DNA from: Brevundimonas intermedia | GTDB taxonomy: Bacteria > Pseudomonadota > Alphaproteobacteria > Caulobacterales > Caulobacteraceae | NCBI RefSeq assembly: GCF_004614235.1 | Contig: NZ_SPVH01000006.1 | Span: 558,001-622,000, forward strand | Reading direction: 5' to 3' | DNA length: 64,000 bases | Shown: one piece after another, positions 27,784 to 36,718 of the stretch | Numbering within the stretch: position 1 is the first letter of the stretch | Layout of the letters: each line of letters opens with the position of its first letter | Notes under the pieces: generated by a model | Database searches by the model: none | What the model was told of the DNA's origin: nothing | The model's input: the letters and a program-made list of their open reading frames with translations, nothing else | Position numbers and translations under genes: made by a program

Positions 27784-28798
27784 CGCCCGCGCTTCGTTCG
27801 GTCCCTTGACAGTCCGCCAAGGCGAGCTGGCCTCGACCCCGCTTCGCGATGCCTATGATCTGTGTATCGCTGTCTGCAGCTGGGAGACACGGGCCAGCGC
27901 CGCCTTCGAGCAAGTCGGGGACGTTCAGGGCGTCTGGGAGGTCTGGTCATTTGCATCCGGCGATGCTGACAAGGCCGAGGCCAAAGCAGCTTGCTTTGAT
28001 CGGCTCACGTCGGTTCGAAACGGTCCGCTCGCCAAGATAGAGCTGGATGGGTCTCTCAAGTACGAGCGGAACTTCGAGCTGATCGAGGATTATTTCCGGA
28101 GCCGCAGCCAAGCCAAGGGCGGCCCGCTCGACGTACTGCTTGATATGACCTGCCTGCCGAAGAAATACATGCTCTTCGTGCTGGGCATGGCATTACGGAA
28201 CGAGTTCGTTCGGGCGATCGACTTCGTCTATTCCGAGGGCCGATATCGCGCCCCGGTGACCGAGGAAGTTCACGGCCCCATGACTTGGAGCCGCAGCGAC
28301 GGGGACTGGGCCTCGGTGCAGGTGCCCTATCTGGAGGCCGACAACTTCATTCCGGACGCGCGCGGTCTAATCGTTTCCTTGGGAGCCGAGATCAGCGCAT
28401 CCGTTCCCTTCATCGAACGTTATGAGCCTCTTCAAATCGCCCTGGTCTCTGTGAAGGACGAGGCGTCGCGGATCGATCCGGTAGCGATAGAGGCGGAACG
28501 CCGGCTGCTGCGGGAACTGGAAACACTTCCCATCACCACGTCAGTCGATGCGGCGCTTGAGGATGTACTCGGCGTGGCTCGCCTGTGCCGGTCGTTCTGT
28601 GAGGACCAGCCCGACATGGCCGTGACCGGTTTGGCAATCGGCTCGAAACCCCACGCCTTGGGACTTGGGCTGGCCGCGCTCGCCGCGCCGAATTTAGAGA
28701 TCGTGTGCCGTCTGCCCTCTCGGTACCTGTCTGGCGATGTGGTCGCGACGGGCCGCACCTTCGTTTATGCGGTCGAGGATCGTTTCGAGCCACGCTGA
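27776..28798 (+). CDS. Unknown protein with ExR and DxxxxPK motifs (gene 3 of 3-gene system)
   Basis: Protein of 340 aa, not recognised. It appears alpha/beta with two striking blocks: CIAVCSWETRASAAFE (Glu37, Arg39) and LDVLLDMTCLPKKYMLF (Asp123, Pro128, Lys129). The C-terminal half has VTGLAIGSKPHALGLGLAAL, a second possible Rossmann-like half. Such ExR plus Dx4PK proteins read like effectors or nucleotide-handling partners, but I cannot name the family. The ATG at 27776 overlaps the ATPase gene by 8 bases, so expression is coupled. It is the last gene of the unit; a hairpin follows 115 bp downstream. Confidence 0.8.
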   Translation: MTDARASFGPLTVRQGELASTPLRDAYDLCIAVCSWETRASAAFEQVGDVQGVWEVWSFASGDADKAEAKAACFDRLTSVRNGPLAKIELDGSLKYERNFELIEDYFRSRSQAKGGPLDVLLDMTCLPKKYMLFVLGMALRNEFVRAIDFVYSEGRYRAPVTEEVHGPMTWSRSDGDWASVQVPYLEADNFIPDARGLIVSLGAEISASVPFIERYEPLQIALVSVKDEASRIDPVAIEAERRLLRELETLPITTSVDAALEDVLGVARLCRSFCEDQPDMAVTGLAIGSKPHALGLGLAALAAPNLEIVCRLPSRYLSGDVVATGRTFVYAVEDRFEPR

Positions 28799-28913
28799 TC
28801 GATGGACCGTGAATGGTGGGCACCAGCAGGACAATGCCCTCTCGGAGATCACTCTAAAGCAAGGTCTTGCAGGACAGGATCTTGCTCTCAACAAAGCACG
28901 TGCGGCCATGGCT

Positions 28914-28939
28914 GGCACGGCCACGCCCGCCTGGCCGTG
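28914..28939 (+). terminator. Hairpin downstream of the three-gene unit
   Basis: Inverted repeat GCACGGCCA/TGGCCGTGC with an 8-base loop, followed 7 bases later by TTTTT. It lies in the 334-bp gene-free stretch 28799-29132, in which I see no other feature. A weak intrinsic terminator is the simplest reading. Confidence 0.5.
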
Positions 28940-29132
28940 CAAAGAGGTTTTTCACAGGGACAGGCGTTCGCCTGATTGATTTGATCGGGTTCCCGCTTCT
29001 TTGTGTCGAGTGTGAACGCTGTCGTTTGAGCTATCAGATGCGATTAAGAAAAGACTTGCACCCGCAACAGTAGACGTTCCCAACCCGCCATGAGTAAAAT
29101 CCTTTCTCGTCGCCGACGCTGACGCTGACCAT

Positions 29133-30203
29133 TCAACGGGTCCATTCCCTATGCGCGCGCGAGCGCATAATGTGGCTTATTCCGGGAGCGCTACAGGTAG
29201 ATTGTAGCGACGCCCAGCGCTGATACTCCTGTTTGAAATCGTGAAACTCCGACAGCGCTTGATTATCCAGCTCGTTGAGCTCGCGCACCGCATCTGAGCG
29301 GGCCGTCAAGAGCGCGGACACCGTGCTAGGCCGGCCGAGCCGCGACTGAATGATGTGCGACCAGATTGTGCGTTTGGAAAATCCGGCACTTCCAAGGATG
29401 GACTGCAGGGACTTGTCACGGTGAGAGATGGAGGTTGTGTCTCGCAGCAGGCGAACCGCTTCAATCTCTCGCGAGGGCCAATTCGGTATGGCGTCGCACG
29501 CCGAGACGAATCTCGCAGCTTGTGGGCTGAGCTCTGCGATCTCTTCCAAAGTCGTGCTGGCCGCTAGGCGACTCTCAAGCCCAAACCATGGTTCAAACTC
29601 CTCAGAGCAGCGCTCAATGAGTGACTGATCTGTACACGCTGGTAGTTTTTCGGGGGGTGAAGTCGGCGAGAAGCCGGGTTGTAGTTTCTCCCAGAGCGCT
29701 GAGCCCGCACCCAACATTGCGGAGGAGGGTAGGACCTCAAATCCGCACGATTTCACCATCCCGTAGATCGACGAAGCCGTGCCAATTCTTCGGAAGGCCT
29801 GATCCACGTTGACCTGGTACATGCTCCAACGTTCAGGATCGATTAGGCGTTCGCTGACCTCAAATCCGTGCCGATAGAGTATTGCATATCCGATCTTTTG
29901 ATTGCCTCGTCGGGCCTCCACTTCGATGCGGTCTTTGCGAATCTTCGTCGCGGGAGCTGCGTGGCTGGAGCACTCTCTCCCGCCACGCAGAGAAATCTGG
30001 ATTGGCCCGGTCGATGTTTTGAAACGCCCGAACGCAAACTGCTTCCCGCTCCGCTCCCTCATAAGTGCGGTGCGCGACTCGGGTTTCGGAGCGTTTGGCA
30101 GTGCTTCTCGATCGTGGGGCACGCAGATCCAGCCGTTCATTGTCAGCGCAAGTTTATCGCGATTTTGACGTGTGGGCAGAGGCACATCTGCGATGCGCCA
30201 CAC
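29133..30203 (-). CDS. GNAT-fold N-acetyltransferase-like protein
   Basis: Protein of up to 356 aa. The middle contains a GNAT motif A/B pattern: YQVNVDQAFRRIGTASSIYG followed by CGFEVLPSSAMLGAGSALWE, i.e. the acetyl-CoA pyrophosphate loop (RRIGTA) and the next strand. Flanking regions are unrecognised; the C-terminal half is helical and basic. The start is uncertain (ATG at 30203 or 30140). It is transcribed away from the Ner-like regulator and tnsA, with a perfect palindrome between them. It could be a toxin-type acetyltransferase or an anti-defence modifier; this is a guess. Confidence 0.7.
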   Translation of the reverse strand: MWRIADVPLPTRQNRDKLALTMNGWICVPHDREALPNAPKPESRTALMRERSGKQFAFGRFKTSTGPIQISLRGGRECSSHAAPATKIRKDRIEVEARRGNQKIGYAILYRHGFEVSERLIDPERWSMYQVNVDQAFRRIGTASSIYGMVKSCGFEVLPSSAMLGAGSALWEKLQPGFSPTSPPEKLPACTDQSLIERCSEEFEPWFGLESRLAASTTLEEIAELSPQAARFVSACDAIPNWPSREIEAVRLLRDTTSISHRDKSLQSILGSAGFSKRTIWSHIIQSRLGRPSTVSALLTARSDAVRELNELDNQALSEFHDFKQEYQRWASLQSTCSAPGISHIMRSRAHREWTR

Positions 30204-30264
30204 AATAGAAATTGGCGAGATTCCCGAAGGTCGGTTTTTCCAGGTTAAACAATCAAATGGAGAG

Positions 30265-30292
30265 TAGATTATCAGTTAAAACTGATAATCTA
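30265..30292. promoter_or_regulatory. Perfect 28-bp palindrome, candidate operator
   Basis: Thirteen-bp arms TAGATTATCAGTT/AACTGATAATCTA flank a central AA. The site is A/T-rich, unlike its surroundings. It lies between the divergent GNAT gene (start 30203) and the Ner-like regulator (start 30385). Perfect dyads of this kind are typical operators for dimeric repressors, so it is a candidate binding site for the element's own regulator. Confidence 0.7.
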
Positions 30293-30384
30293 TGTAATCG
30301 ACCTGTGTTAAAATTCGCTTTGTTTGGTGGACAGTTGTGAATTGTTGGATTTAGACTTGCTGCAGAACTTCCGGGAGGAGATCT

Positions 30385-30627
30385 GTGCGCACGTTTGAAC
30401 GGCAACATCACCGGCTGAAGGCGCGGCTAGCGGCGCGCAATCTAACCCTTTAGGATATCGCCAGAAGCTTGGATGTGGCGCCCAGCACCGTGACCATCGT
30501 GAGCAAAGGTTTCCGCCGCTCGCGCAGGATCGAGATGGCGCTTGCCGAGGCTGTAGGGACGACGCCGGACAGACTCTGGCCGGCACGATACCGGTTGCAA
30601 AAGGAGGGCGATTTGATCGTGACCTAA
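30385..30627 (+). pseudogene. Ner/Nlp-like HTH regulator interrupted by an amber stop
   Basis: An 81-codon frame from GTG at 30385 (GGGAGGAG ribosome site 4 bp upstream) to TAA at 30627. Translation gives FERQHHRLKARLAARNLTL, a TAG at 30451-30453, then DIARSLDVAPSTVTIVSKGF and RRSRRIEMALAEAVGTTPD, ending RLWPARYRLQKEG. This is a Ner/Nlp-type DNA-binding protein, as used by Mu-like phages and transposons to control transposase genes. The amber replaces one codon, perhaps CAG, inside the first helix of the HTH; everything else is in frame, so the mutation looks recent. Readthrough by a suppressor tRNA or a sequencing error are alternatives. Confidence 0.75.
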
Positions 30628-30657
30628 ACCCCTCTTCCTCCACGACCGGAAAAGGCA

Positions 30658-30687
30658 AAGCCCCAGGCGTTGGCGCGCCCAGGGCTT
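30658..30687. terminator. Imperfect hairpin between Ner-like gene and tnsA
   Basis: Arms AAGCCC/GGGCTT with an inner GGCG/CGCC helix, starting 31 bp after the regulator stop. There is no clear T-run, so it may be a weak terminator or an RNA structure in the tnsA leader. A smaller dyad CCGAG/CTCGG follows at 30691-30706. Confidence 0.4.
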
Positions 30688-30833
30688 AGTCCGAGAGATC
30701 ACTCGGTGTCTGGTATGACCCCGCAACTCTCTCCCCACGCAGCACGCATGTCAACCGTTCAAGCAGCTTGGGCGGCCGCGAGCGCGCGTCGGTTTTCCGT
30801 CTCAACGGCAAACCTACCGAGAGATTTGAAACC

Positions 30834-31661
30834 ATGAATAATTCAGTTGCGGTGTCGGCAACGCCGACATCCGCCCACCAACAGCGCGGGCTAATGCCCA
30901 GCCTAGATGCCGCTATTCACGGCGCGCTTGTGAAGCCGAAGCCAGGACCGAACGGAACTGCTCTACTGGCTGCTGGTCGATTGGTGATGACCGAAGACGG
31001 CCGACCCATTCGCTCGATCGTGACCGGGCGCCGGCGCATCGTCACGGGGAGTTACGCCAGCCGAAAGGCGGGCCGAGCGCAAGTGTTCGAAAGCATGAAT
31101 GAACACGCTCATTTCATGCATTGCGAGGTCGATCCTTGGATCGTGGACTACCGAGCCCAGCCGTTTCGATTTGAAATGGTCCTGGACGGCCGCAAACGGA
31201 TCTACATCGCCGACTGCGTGAGGCTTACGGCGGCCGGGATCATTGAGGTGGTCGAAGTTAAGGGCGATCCCCGTTCGCTGCGTGATCCGGACTACGGGGC
31301 AAAGCTGGGGCGTGTGCGGCAGCTCTGCGAGCTGGTTGGTTGGTCTTTCGTCACGCTTACGCGCCAGCAGATCATGAAGCCCCAGGTTCGCCACCGCAAT
31401 GTCGAGCTCGTTCAGCAGCAGAGAATGACGCGCTTCGATGAGGGTCATGTCTACGCCGTCCAAAACCATCTGGCGCGGCGCGGCGGATGCGCGGAGCTGG
31501 ACGACCTAGCGGGTCGGCTAGGCGTCCTGGCGATTGGTCGATCCATCATCAGTGCGATGATGGTCGGGAGGATCGTCGCGATCGATCTTTCGGCAAAGCT
31601 CGGGCCGGCGAGCGTGGTCGAGGAATTCGATGCTGAAGGCGCATCGGGTATGCGCTCATGA
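30834..31661 (+). CDS. tnsA: TnsA-like transposon endonuclease
   Basis: Protein of 275 aa. The restriction-endonuclease-like core reads HFMHCEVDPWIVDYRAQPFR, then KRIYIADCVRL (Asp127) and IEVVEVKGDP (Glu141-x-Lys143), the catalytic D...ExK of TnsA. Smaller C-terminal helices follow, the part that contacts TnsC in Tn7. TnsA cuts the 5' strands at the transposon ends, permitting cut-and-paste instead of cointegrates. I chose ATG 30834 (GAGAG upstream) over an in-frame start at 30768. Its stop overlaps the tnsB start. Confidence 0.9.
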   Translation: MNNSVAVSATPTSAHQQRGLMPSLDAAIHGALVKPKPGPNGTALLAAGRLVMTEDGRPIRSIVTGRRRIVTGSYASRKAGRAQVFESMNEHAHFMHCEVDPWIVDYRAQPFRFEMVLDGRKRIYIADCVRLTAAGIIEVVEVKGDPRSLRDPDYGAKLGRVRQLCELVGWSFVTLTRQQIMKPQVRHRNVELVQQQRMTRFDEGHVYAVQNHLARRGGCAELDDLAGRLGVLAIGRSIISAMMVGRIVAIDLSAKLGPASVVEEFDAEGASGMRS

Positions 31662-33874
31662 CCGCGTCCATTAAGATGCGTTCTGGCGAACTTTGGGAGT
31701 TCCATGGCTTAGGCATAAGATTCGAGCGGGAGATTGCAGGCGGCCTCCTGCACTTCCAGATCGAGCGCACCCTTACGCCGTTCCACATTGATGACGGGGA
31801 TGGGCCCCGCGTCCCGGATTGGACGTGGGTGCTGAAGATGTTCGCTGAAGGCTACCTCGTTCGCCCGAGGGAAGCTAAGGGGCCAAGAGCCAGGCAGGTC
31901 GCCGAACGTCAGGACTTAGATCCAGAAACCATCGACCAGATGGACAAGCGCGCGAGGCTGCGCCTGTTTGTCCTCCGTGGGTTCGACGCCGCCTGCGTGT
32001 CGCCCACGACCAGGGCTGGAATAACTAAGGCGCTTCGCGAGCTTTGGCTGAACAGTCCGGACGACGCTGCGCGATTCGGTCGAAAGCCGTCGCCAAGCTC
32101 TGTTGCACGGTGGATGTCTGAGCGGGGTGAGCCTGGCGACCGTCGCCTGAAGCACATGGTATCGATGACCGGAAGGGTGCCGCGTCGGCGACGTCTGAGG
32201 CCGGAGATCCATCGCCTCATGGATCGCTTTGCGCTTCGTTATTGGGCGCGTCGGGGTTGGTCCCAGTCTGACGCCTACGCGATGATGGCCTGTCTCATAG
32301 AATACCTCAATGAGCGGGCCCGCCGATATACTTCTGCGGGGGCTGAGTTGAAGCTGCCAGCCAAGGAGCTCTTTCGCCGGCGGCTGAAGACGTTGGAATG
32401 TTACGACACCTACGCCGCCAAGTTCGGAGAGAAGAAGGCGGCCGCTCGGTTCAAGCCCACGGGGCGAGGCTTGGAAGCGGCTCGTATTCTTCGGTTGGGG
32501 TGCATGGACCACACGCTGCTGGATGGCGTGGCCGTTATAGACGCTGATGAGATGCTTCCGCTTGGCCGCCCATGGCTCACCGCGCTTCTAGACGTAAAGA
32601 GCCGCTGCGTGGTGGGCTTTGTCCTAGGGTATGAGCCGCCCTCGATCTATTCGGCAATGGAGTGCGTCAAGCGGGCAAACCAGCCCAAAGTCAGGCTCCT
32701 GGGGCACTCTCGCTACGAACAGTTTGTCGGCATACACGGTCGTTTCGATGAGATCGTCGTCGACAATGGATGGGAGTTTTCGGGCGTCTCCTTTGAAGAC
32801 GCTATGGCGGATTTGGGGACGTCGGTCCGATGGGCGCCGGTTGCGTCTCCCACCTACAAGGCCGTCGTCGAGCGCTTCTTCGGTACGCTGAACACCCGCC
32901 TAAACCGGAAGCTCCCTGGGGCGACCCTTAAGCCTGAGCTGCTGAGAGAGCTGGGCTATGATCCCTACAAAGAAGCCGTGCTTACGATTGAGGAGCTCGA
33001 CGAGCTCATCTGGGAAGCGGTCGGGCTGTATCATCTCGACCTTCATCGCGGTCTCGAACAGCCGCCGGGGCTAGTCTGGCAGCGCGACGCGCGGGCGCAC
33101 GGCGTCGCGGTCATCGGCGACGTGACGGAGCTCGACAAGATGCTCGGCGCGGTTCGCAAGGGGTGTGAACTCAGTCGCTCCGGAGTCCGAATGCTGGGGC
33201 TGCAGTTCCACGATCAAGCGAAGGTCGGGGCGCTGTTGCATGACCTAATCGCTGGAGAACCCGTCAAAGCGCAACGAAGGACGGGCTCGGCGACGGCCAA
33301 GGTGAAGGTGAAGTTCAATCCCGCGAATCTTGCGGAGATCCATGTCTGGAACAGTCGCCGAAATCGGTACGTCACGCTGCCGTGTACGGACGAACGGTAC
33401 GCTTGCGGCATCTCCCTCTGGCACCATGAGCGCCTTAGAGATTGGACCAAGCTGCGGGGCCTGGCGTTCAGCTCTGAGATGGAGCGCCTTCAGGCGAAGG
33501 CCGATCTAACGCGCAAAATCGAAACCATGGCGCCGGAGCTCAAGCAAAGGCAGCGCCGCTCGATCGCGCGACTGATTACCAAGCCTGTGATTCAAGATAA
33601 GCTCCAAGGTGTGATTGAACTTCACCATGCGCCTGCCCGGCACGACGGCTTGGCGCCAACGATAGAGTCCGTGCCGCTGGCATTTGAGCGGACCGATAAG
33701 GGGGCGGCGTCCTCTCGGCCCGCTCGGAAATCCAAGCCGCAGCAGCAGCCGAAAGACTCGCCGCCTCACAAAGCCAAAAACGCGGCGAGCATGAAAACGC
33801 AGCTTTCGTGGTGCCCGCCGGCGTGTCCAAGGGCTGGAAGGACTTCGAATGACCTCTGCTCCCTTAGAGGCTGA
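31658..33874 (+). CDS. tnsB: TnsB-like DDE transposase
   Basis: Protein of 738 aa of the Mu/Tn7/retroviral-integrase superfamily. N-terminal DNA-binding helical domains precede the catalytic core: VAVIDADEMLP (Asp295), IVVDNGWEF (Asp369) and VERFFGTLN (Glu405), a DD35E arrangement. A beta-barrel and a basic Lys/Pro-rich tail follow, the latter probably the TnsC-contacting tail. It binds end repeats and joins 3' ends to the target. It overlaps tnsA by 4 and tnsC by 26 bases. Confidence 0.94.
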   Translation: MTASIKMRSGELWEFHGLGIRFEREIAGGLLHFQIERTLTPFHIDDGDGPRVPDWTWVLKMFAEGYLVRPREAKGPRARQVAERQDLDPETIDQMDKRARLRLFVLRGFDAACVSPTTRAGITKALRELWLNSPDDAARFGRKPSPSSVARWMSERGEPGDRRLKHMVSMTGRVPRRRRLRPEIHRLMDRFALRYWARRGWSQSDAYAMMACLIEYLNERARRYTSAGAELKLPAKELFRRRLKTLECYDTYAAKFGEKKAAARFKPTGRGLEAARILRLGCMDHTLLDGVAVIDADEMLPLGRPWLTALLDVKSRCVVGFVLGYEPPSIYSAMECVKRANQPKVRLLGHSRYEQFVGIHGRFDEIVVDNGWEFSGVSFEDAMADLGTSVRWAPVASPTYKAVVERFFGTLNTRLNRKLPGATLKPELLRELGYDPYKEAVLTIEELDELIWEAVGLYHLDLHRGLEQPPGLVWQRDARAHGVAVIGDVTELDKMLGAVRKGCELSRSGVRMLGLQFHDQAKVGALLHDLIAGEPVKAQRRTGSATAKVKVKFNPANLAEIHVWNSRRNRYVTLPCTDERYACGISLWHHERLRDWTKLRGLAFSSEMERLQAKADLTRKIETMAPELKQRQRRSIARLITKPVIQDKLQGVIELHHAPARHDGLAPTIESVPLAFERTDKGAASSRPARKSKPQQQPKDSPPHKAKNAASMKTQLSWCPPACPRAGRTSNDLCSLRG

Positions 33875-34820
33875 TGTTCGGTCGCCCGTAACGGGTGGTG
33901 TGGAGGAGCGATATAGTCGCGAGGCCAATGCCGTCGTCGCCAAGATGATCGGCAAGTTCGAAACCATCTTCATCCGCTATCCGCCTCATATCGAGTTCCA
34001 TGGTCGATGTGACTACCTCCAGCAACTCGGCCGAGAGACGAAGGGGCTCCCTCAAAAGGGAATGCGTGTGCTGGCCCCCTCGGGCTCAGGCAAAACGACC
34101 GCAGCGGACGCCTACATTCGCATGGCGTTGACCACTCGATCCCCCGGGGGAAGCGCCAAGCCGATCGTAAAGGTCTCGCTCGCGAGCGCGACGACCGTGA
34201 AGAAGCTGTTCCAATCGATACTCGATCAGTTCCAGGACGGCTTTAGCGACCGGGGAACCGAGCACGGCCTTAGGAAGCGAGCGATGGCGTGTTTTGAACG
34301 GTTTGAGAGCGAGCTGCTAATCATCGATGAGGTTCAGCATCTCAACTTCCGTAGCACCGCAAGTAACGATGTAACGGACGCACTAAAGGCTCTGCTGGAT
34401 ATGGGCGTCGTGCCCATCGTGTTCCTCGGGACCGAGGACGCCCAGCCGATGTTCGAGCGGAACCTACAGCTCAACGGAAGACTCCTTCCGCCGTGTGACT
34501 TCAAGCCTCTATTTGCGGCCAATAAGGGCGACATGACGCTGCTCGGCGGATACGTCGAAGAGCTCGATGCGGAGATTTGTAGATTGGGGCTAATGCCTGA
34601 GGTCGGGCGGCTGAACACCCCATGGGTTTTGGCTGCGCTTCAGCAGGTCTCAGGAGGCATGGTTGGGCGTGTGTCGCGACTTGCGCAAGCGGCGTTGGAA
34701 ATCGCCATCCGTCGCGGTGCTACCCGCCTTGAGCCGTACGATCTCGCCGAGGCGGTTGATCGTTGGGCCATCCCGCAGGCCTTCGTCGAATTCAATCCCT
34801 TTCGCGTCGGCCTTCGATGA
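33849..34820 (+). CDS. tnsC: TnsC-like AAA+ ATPase
   Basis: Protein of 323 aa. Walker A VLAPSGSGKTTAADAY lies near 76-91, Walker B ELLIIDEVQHLNF near 155-167, and PIVFLGTEDAQPMF, a sensor-1 strand, follows. TnsC forms filaments on target DNA and links the target selector TniQ to TnsA/TnsB. Length and order fit TniB/TnsC proteins. Its stop overlaps the tniQ start (ATGA). Confidence 0.93.
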   Translation: MTSAPLEADVRSPVTGGVEERYSREANAVVAKMIGKFETIFIRYPPHIEFHGRCDYLQQLGRETKGLPQKGMRVLAPSGSGKTTAADAYIRMALTTRSPGGSAKPIVKVSLASATTVKKLFQSILDQFQDGFSDRGTEHGLRKRAMACFERFESELLIIDEVQHLNFRSTASNDVTDALKALLDMGVVPIVFLGTEDAQPMFERNLQLNGRLLPPCDFKPLFAANKGDMTLLGGYVEELDAEICRLGLMPEVGRLNTPWVLAALQQVSGGMVGRVSRLAQAALEIAIRRGATRLEPYDLAEAVDRWAIPQAFVEFNPFRVGLR

Positions 34821-36718
34821 AGAGCATTCCGAGGGGGCGCTCGCGAACCGTCGCTATGACGCTAGCGCCAGAGAATGGTGAGAGCTTCCCCGGCTATCTT
34901 TGGCGGTTGGCGGACTGGAATCTCATAGATAAGCCGCGTGACTTGATCTTGGCGGCCGACCTTCGGGCAGACAACGGCCGAGATTTCTCGGCGCTTTCGG
35001 ATATGCGCCTGCGCCGATTTTCCGAGGTTGCGCGACTAGATTTCGAGACCGCTCGAACCTTGTTCCTGGGGACCTATAACCAAGGGGTCCCACCACAATG
35101 GCTAAGGCACCAGCGGCCAAGCGTCGGGCGAACGCTGCTGAATGATTTCAGCCACCACAGGGCTCTTTGGATGCTCTCGCCGATCAACTTCTGCCAAGAG
35201 ACGTGGTCGCATTTGCTCGACAGGTGTCCCTCGTGCTCGACGCCTTTTGACTGGATGGTGGTGACGAGAAAATGTTGTCTCAGCTGCGATAGGGCGCTCT
35301 CAGTCGAAGATTTTCCAGCCGTTGCCTTAGAGCTTAGGCCGCCATTACGGCGAGCTATTTCCTGGTTGCGAGCGCAGGATCTACCAATCGACAAAGATGA
35401 TGTTCCAGGAAGCTCAACGCTTGCCGGTCTGACCAAGGGCGACCTGTTTCAGCTCGCAGTCTTAGTAGGGCGCGCTCTAGCTAAGCAGAATGCTGCTGCG
35501 GATTTGCGAATAGGGCAGGGCGCGGCAGGAGTGTCAGAGCTGTCTATGGGCGTAGAGGCCGTTATGACGCTAGATGAATTCCTGGCAGACATGTCGCCGA
35601 CGCAGAAGAACCAAAAAGTCCCTCCTTTCTTTCGGCAACTTGCACTTTCAAAGCGGCTGGTTGAGGGCCCTCTGTCTGTGTTTCTAGATAATATCGTCGC
35701 CCCGTACGACGACGCATCGCGTGGAGTGCAGCGCCTTAAGGCTGAGCGCGAGAAAGCTGGCGCTATGACCGCCCGACAGCTCGCGCAAAAGCTCAAGGTG
35801 GAACGGTCAACGCTTAAGCTCATCGTTGACCGAGATAAGATAAAAGTTTCCAAGAAGCGCGGTGTATCCCGGCGGCATGTCTGGTTCACCCAAGAGAATT
35901 TCCAGCAAGCGAACGAGTTTCTTGGTAAAAGAGTCTCCGCTCGCGTGTGGATGCGTTCCCACCACGTAACAACAATAGAGATGTTGCAGCTCGCGGATGA
36001 GGGGCTTCTAGAAATTCTCCCGCCGGAGGAGGCGTTAGAGCCGACGAAGGTGGACCTAGATCGAGATGTTGCCATCGCGACCATTCAAGCGATCATGTCA
36101 CAGGTGGTCGTTGGCAAACCCGACCGGCAATGGGTGCGAATCGAGAGGCTTTTCACATGCCTAGGAGACAATCATAAGCCCTGGGGATCGCTTCTAGTTG
36201 CCGCAAAACAGGGAAAGCTAAAAGGAGAACTCCTTTCGCGCGAGGACCATTTCAGTATGAGCGGGCTCTACATACATAGGGAGCTTGCGGACGATTTTCG
36301 TTTGGCGATTCTGAATGAAACGGAGCCGATGTTTGTCGCAGCCGGAAACCGATCTGTAGACTGGTACCCTGAGATGTTACGGGGGGAGGCCGAGTGCTAT
36401 CTGAACGTATCCTGCCCTGAGATCACTTGGCTGGCTCGCCAAGGATATTTCGGTGATGATGCCAGAGAAGGTGGGCCCTTACGTCGCTCGGATGTCGAGT
36501 CCCTCGGTCAGGAGTTCATAGGCACCCGTGAGATTGCAACTCTCGCAGGCTGCACGACTGCATCTGTTTTGGGCGCGTTGAGAAAGTTCGGCGTCAGTCC
36601 TGTCATTGCTGACGTCCCATTTTGGCGTAGGCGAGCGGTAGTGGGGGATGGCGGCGCTATCCATCAGATTGCATTGGCGAGGGGGAGGTGGGGGCTATGG
36701 GCAAGCAGCCAGCGGTGA
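34817..36718 (+). CDS. tniQ: TniQ/TnsD-type target selector
   Basis: Protein of 633 aa. The N-terminal TniQ domain begins GESFPGYLWRLADWN and includes a zinc finger, CPSC (about 137-140) and CCLSC (about 153-157). The long C-terminal half has HTH-like segments such as MTARQLAQKLKVERSTLKLI and IGTREIATLAGCTTASVLGAL, suited to sequence-specific DNA binding as in TnsD. As the only target selector of the element it should recognise the tRNA-Arg gene beside which the element sits. The start overlaps the tnsC stop; the open frame extends upstream to 34763. Confidence 0.88.
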   Translation: MKSIPRGRSRTVAMTLAPENGESFPGYLWRLADWNLIDKPRDLILAADLRADNGRDFSALSDMRLRRFSEVARLDFETARTLFLGTYNQGVPPQWLRHQRPSVGRTLLNDFSHHRALWMLSPINFCQETWSHLLDRCPSCSTPFDWMVVTRKCCLSCDRALSVEDFPAVALELRPPLRRAISWLRAQDLPIDKDDVPGSSTLAGLTKGDLFQLAVLVGRALAKQNAAADLRIGQGAAGVSELSMGVEAVMTLDEFLADMSPTQKNQKVPPFFRQLALSKRLVEGPLSVFLDNIVAPYDDASRGVQRLKAEREKAGAMTARQLAQKLKVERSTLKLIVDRDKIKVSKKRGVSRRHVWFTQENFQQANEFLGKRVSARVWMRSHHVTTIEMLQLADEGLLEILPPEEALEPTKVDLDRDVAIATIQAIMSQVVVGKPDRQWVRIERLFTCLGDNHKPWGSLLVAAKQGKLKGELLSREDHFSMSGLYIHRELADDFRLAILNETEPMFVAAGNRSVDWYPEMLRGEAECYLNVSCPEITWLARQGYFGDDAREGGPLRRSDVESLGQEFIGTREIATLAGCTTASVLGALRKFGVSPVIADVPFWRRRAVVGDGGAIHQIALARGRWGLWASSQR

